In this document: positions 61,075-64,000 of the stretch, piece after piece
Layout of the letters: every line of letters starts with the position of its first letter
Position numbering within the stretch: position 1 is the stretch's first letter
Origin: Cytobacillus pseudoceanisediminis
Lineage (GTDB): Bacteria > Bacillota > Bacilli > Bacillales > Cytobacillaceae
Reading direction: 5' to 3'
NCBI RefSeq assembly: GCF_023516215.1
Contig: NZ_CP097349.1
Location: forward strand, 5,050,001 to 5,114,000
Length of the DNA: 64,000 nt
Program-made: the position numbers and the translations under genes
The notes under the pieces: generated by a model
What the model was told of the DNA's origin: nothing
What the model saw: only the letters and a program-made list of their open reading frames with translations
Database searches by the model: none

Positions 61075-61197
61075 GCGCAAAAATTATTTTTCAAAAAATA
61101 AATAATTTAAAATTTTATAATAATTTAGTATAATAATTTCTATAGACTACGCATCCGAGTTAAGACACCAGTATTTGACATTGTCAGGGGAGATTTA

Positions 61198-62787
61198 ATG
61201 AAACGGGAAGACTTAATTGCGCCGGAGAAATACAATCTCGTATCAGAAATGGAGCGGTTTGCCGGAGATAAGGACAAACTTGCAATAAAGTGGGAAAATG
61301 AGCTGGGAGAAAAGAAAGAGATTACATACAGTGAACTGATCCTTAATGCAAATAGAATTGGAAACGTTTTCTTGGAAAATGGTCTGAATAAAGGGGATGT
61401 TATTCTGATCATTGTTCCAAGACTGATTGAAGCGTATCAGGTTTACGTTGCATCACTAAAAGCCGGAATTGTCGTCATACCAAGTTCAGAAATGCTTCGC
61501 TCGAAAGATCTGCAATACCGGATTAATCATGGGGATGTAAAAGGTATTGTAAGTTATTATCCATATGTTGACCAATTTGAAGATATTAAGGAAGCTGCAG
61601 ACCTGCCGAAGTTTGTGATAGGCGGAAACGCAGATGGCTGGACCCAGCTGGATGAGGAAATGAAAAAGGCATCCGATGAACTTTCTTTGGCTGACACCTC
61701 CCGGGATGACATGGCGTTCCTTTCATATACATCAGGAACAACAGGAAATCCTAAAGGTGTAGTACATACACATGGCTGGGCATTTGCTCACCTTAAAACA
61801 GCAGCACCGAACTGGCTATGCATTAATGAAGGCGATACAGTATGGGCAACGGCAGGCCCTGGCTGGCAAAAGTGGATCTGGAGCCCTTTCCTTTCTGTTC
61901 TGGGTTCTGGTGCTACCGGAATTGTCTACAATGGAAAGTTCGAGCCGAAGAAATATTTGCAGCTGTTAGAGGATTACCAGGTAAACGTACTTTGCTGTAC
62001 GCCTACTGAATACAGGCTGATGGCAAAGGCAGAAAATATTCATGAATACAAGCTGCCGGCGCTTCATAGTGCTGTTTCAGCAGGAGAACCGCTAAACCGC
62101 GAAGTGATTGATACATTCAAAAAGCATTTTAACGTAAATGTCCGTGATGGGTATGGCCAAACAGAAAATACCCTGCTGGTCGGCATTACAAAGGATATGG
62201 AGTTAAAAGCAGGTTCAATGGGCAAACCGACCCCAGGCAACAGAGTTGACATTATCAATGAAGAAGGTGAGGTATGTGCTGTTGGTGAGGTAGGAGATAT
62301 CGCTGTCCATGTCGAAACTCCTGCGCTCTTCAAAAATTATTATAAAGATCCGGAAAGAACAGCTATGCAATTCCGCGGTGATTACTATATTACCGGAGAT
62401 AAAGCAAAGAAAGATGAAGATGGCTATTTCTGGTTTGAAGGACGCGGTGATGATATTATTATCAGTTCAGGCTATACGATTGGACCTTTCGAGGTGGAAG
62501 ATGCGCTTGTAAAGCACCCGTATGTAGCTGAATGTGCAGTTGTGGGGAGTCCGGATGAAGTGCGCGGATTAATCGTTAAAGCATTCGTTGTATTAAGAGA
62601 AGGTGTGGACCAAAGCGATCCTAATCTTGTTTCCCAGCTGCAGGAACATGTAAAAGAACTGACAGCTCCTTATAAATACCCTCGGAAAATTGAATTTCTG
62701 TCAGAGCTTCCTAAGACCACTTCAGGAAAAATCATGCGTGTGGAATTACGGAAAAAAGAAGCGGAAACTGCTTCCGCACAAAACTGA
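61198..62787 (+). CDS. ytcI: Acyl-CoA synthetase YtcI (MbcS-like)
   Basis: 529-residue AMP-forming acyl-CoA synthetase. P-loop FLSYTSGTTGNPKGVVHTH; adenine/motif blocks [46 protein letters not shown]; catalytic lysine in PKTTSGKIMRVELRKKE. The Gly-Trp-containing acyl pocket (GPGWQKWIWSP) resembles MbcS/medium- or branched-chain acyl-CoA synthetases rather than strict acetate enzymes. GGGGAG precedes ATG 61198. Complete. Order sspA-ytcI-ytcJ matches B. subtilis. Confidence 0.88.
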   Translation: MKREDLIAPEKYNLVSEMERFAGDKDKLAIKWENELGEKKEITYSELILNANRIGNVFLENGLNKGDVILIIVPRLIEAYQVYVASLKAGIVVIPSSEMLRSKDLQYRINHGDVKGIVSYYPYVDQFEDIKEAADLPKFVIGGNADGWTQLDEEMKKASDELSLADTSRDDMAFLSYTSGTTGNPKGVVHTHGWAFAHLKTAAPNWLCINEGDTVWATAGPGWQKWIWSPFLSVLGSGATGIVYNGKFEPKKYLQLLEDYQVNVLCCTPTEYRLMAKAENIHEYKLPALHSAVSAGEPLNREVIDTFKKHFNVNVRDGYGQTENTLLVGITKDMELKAGSMGKPTPGNRVDIINEEGEVCAVGEVGDIAVHVETPALFKNYYKDPERTAMQFRGDYYITGDKAKKDEDGYFWFEGRGDDIIISSGYTIGPFEVEDALVKHPYVAECAVVGSPDEVRGLIVKAFVVLREGVDQSDPNLVSQLQEHVKELTAPYKYPRKIEFLSELPKTTSGKIMRVELRKKEAETASAQN

Positions 62788-62799
62788 ATGTGTAAAAAA

Positions 62800-62827
62800 T
62801 GCAGGCGGGAATTCCGCCTGTATTTTT
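62800..62827 (+). terminator. Terminator after ytcI
   Basis: ATGCAGGCGG / CCGCCTGTAT stem with TTTTTG tail. Confidence 0.85.
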
Positions 62828-62932
62828 GTTATACTATGGTAAATGTGAACTTTTAGTTTATCGCAGGCTTAAGGGCAGTAAGACCCCTACTTTAACACTC
62901 AGAGTGATCAATGGAGGATTGGTTGGGGGCAG

Positions 62933-63124
62933 ACTGCCCGTAAAGGCCCGATAGAAGAACAAAGACTAAGAATGCCACGTCCTCCCAAAAGCTACCGCTT
63001 TCGGTTGTGCGATGTATCGCTGCAGCAGCTTTCCTTGTCCTGTGGCAACGTCTTTGTGACCCGCTTCCTGTGGGCCTCAACTAACAATCAGTGGAAAAAA
63101 GATCCCCGCTGATTGAAGTTTCAC
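62933..63124. repeat. Modular dispersed repeat, copy H (inverted)
   Basis: Close match to copy F: ACTGCCCGTAAAGGCCCG, GGTTGTGCGATGTATCGCTG, TTTCCTTGTCCTGTGGCAAC and GTGGGCCTCAACTAA. It ends in AATCAGTGG / CCGCTGATT, then GAAGTTTCAC. It has one internal unit where F has two. Confidence 0.75.
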
Positions 63125-63146
63125 TCTATTAAAGGAGAAAAGATTT

Positions 63147-64000
63147 ATGGGAACGCTTTGGCATGGGGGCTCGATTTATACCCTTCAGCAGGAAGGTCAT
63201 CAGATAGAGGCCGTTTTTACAGAAGGAAGCCAAATTATTGAAATTGGCGCGTTGAGAGATTTAAAAAGCAAATATAAAGAAGAGATTCAAAATGAGATAG
63301 ATCTGCAGGGAAGCACCATGCTGCCGGGATTTGTGGATAGCCATATGCATCTAATCGGGCATGGTGAAAGGCTAATAAGGCTCGACTTATCTAAGCACAC
63401 ATCAAAGCATGAAGTTCTTATGGCTGTAAAGGAATTTTCAGAGACCATAGAAGAGGGAGAGTGGGTCATTGGGGAAGGCTGGAATGAAAATTTATGGGAT
63501 CAGCCGGAACCTATTTATGCCTCAGAACTTGATCAATTTGTTCCAAAGCATCCTGTCATGCTGAAACGTGTGTGCAGACATGCCCTTGCAGTGAACTCCC
63601 TTGGATTAGAAAAAGCAAACATTACTGCAGATACAGAATGTCCTCCAGGAGGAGTAATCGATAAAGATGAATCTGGGAAACTAAATGGACTTTTGAAAGA
63701 CCAGGCCCAGGAGCTTTTATTTAATGTGATGCCGGCTGTATCAGAAAGCTATTTAAAGAAGGCGCTTCATGCTGCCATTAAAGATGCCTATAGGCTTGGG
63801 CTGACAGGAGGACATACTGAGGATCTCAATTATTACGGAGGATTCAGCCAAACTTATCAGGCTTTCAAGCAGGTAATAGAGGCGGATGGTCTATCTTTCC
63901 GTGCACATCTGCTTGTTCATCATGGAGTTGCGGATGAAATGAAGGAATCCGGCGGAGGCTATTTAGAGGGAAGTAACCATATAGAGTTTGGAGCTATGAA
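63147..64000 (+). CDS. ytcJ: Amidohydrolase YtcJ (3' end outside window)
   Basis: Amidohydrolase-superfamily protein of the YtcJ/ExoE type. After a short beta segment (LWHGGSIYTLQQEG) comes LPGFVDSHMHLIGHGERLIR with the HxH metal motif, then KRVCRHALAVNSLGLEKANI and the start of the barrel core (GLTGGHTEDLNYYGG, HLLVHHGV). AAAGGAG lies nine bases before ATG 63147. The frame is open to the window edge; full members have about 530 residues. Substrate unknown. Confidence 0.85.
   Translation, partial: MGTLWHGGSIYTLQQEGHQIEAVFTEGSQIIEIGALRDLKSKYKEEIQNEIDLQGSTMLPGFVDSHMHLIGHGERLIRLDLSKHTSKHEVLMAVKEFSETIEEGEWVIGEGWNENLWDQPEPIYASELDQFVPKHPVMLKRVCRHALAVNSLGLEKANITADTECPPGGVIDKDESGKLNGLLKDQAQELLFNVMPAVSESYLKKALHAAIKDAYRLGLTGGHTEDLNYYGGFSQTYQAFKQVIEADGLSFRAHLLVHHGVADEMKESGGGYLEGSNHIEFGAM

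Overview
This window is a chromosomal segment of a Bacillaceae member (low-to-mid GC Gram-positive, endospore former). Almost every gene has a recognisable counterpart in the Bacillus subtilis ythP-to-ytcJ stretch, in nearly the same order: ythP-ythQ, pepV, ytkP, thpR, ytlQ-ytlR, amyX, ytmP, ytzH, trmB, ytnP, ytzB, ytoP, ytoQ, ytpP, ytpQ, sftA, murC, ytxGHJ, aroA(G), ccpA, motPS, acuCBA/acsA, tyrS, rpsD, ytrP-like, ytsP, refZ, hisJ, ezrA, braB, iscS (nifZ), thiI, sspA, ytcI, ytcJ. sspA, refZ and sftA fit a spore former. motPS and the many dispersed intergenic repeats suggest a Cytobacillus/Mesobacillus-like soil or marine Bacillus rather than B. subtilis itself. This is inferred from gene content and remembered gene order, not from a database search.

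Layout. 1-6.4 kb: end of an M48 protease-ankyrin fusion, an Ecs-like ABC transporter, dipeptidase PepV, D-amino acid transaminase, cysteine synthase paralog. 6.6-20.3 kb: RNA ligase-like ThpR, NERD-like YtlQ, lipid kinase YtlR, pullulanase, kinase-like YtmP, TrmB, lactonase YtnP, M42 aminopeptidase, nucleotide-related enzymes, a lipoprotein, a PTS EIIC-like membrane protein and a thioredoxin. 20.5-31.1 kb: YtpQ, DNA translocase SftA, a nicotinate phosphoribosyltransferase-like enzyme, MurC, AmpS and the sigma-B-type ytxGHJ operon. 31.2-42.4 kb: a large FtsA-like ATPase, DAHP synthase, CcpA, the Na+-type flagellar stator MotPS, and acetoin/acetate genes acuCBA diverging from acsA. 42.5-50.3 kb: class A PBP, T-box-controlled tyrS, S4 with its leader, a GAF-GGDEF cyclase. 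50.4-64 kb: methionine gamma-lyase, free-Met sulfoxide reductase, RefZ, HisJ, EzrA, BraB, IscS-ThiI, SspA, an acyl-CoA synthetase and the start of an amidohydrolase.

Sequence quality dominates interpretation. At least 20 genes, many essential or highly conserved (ccpA, iscS, acsA, aroA, ezrA, sftA, motP/motS and others), are broken by single-base indels. Nearly all lie in short homopolymer runs, and adding (rarely removing) one base restores the full conserved protein. I read these as assembly or sequencing errors and give the repaired gene extents.

The most interesting non-coding content is a modular dispersed repeat family with covarying stem arms (12.1, 15.3, 20.4, 36.0, 53.9, 56.3 and 63.0 kb), a second repeat family bounded by GTTGAT/ATCAAC ends (7.3 and 60.6 kb), and a promoter-plus-terminator pair at 11.76-11.83 kb that could make a very short RNA. 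Among proteins, the FtsA-like ATPase with a long tail of repeated small modules (31.2-33.4 kb) and the M48-ankyrin fusion deserve attention. I saw no CRISPR array, prophage, transposase, rRNA or tRNA.
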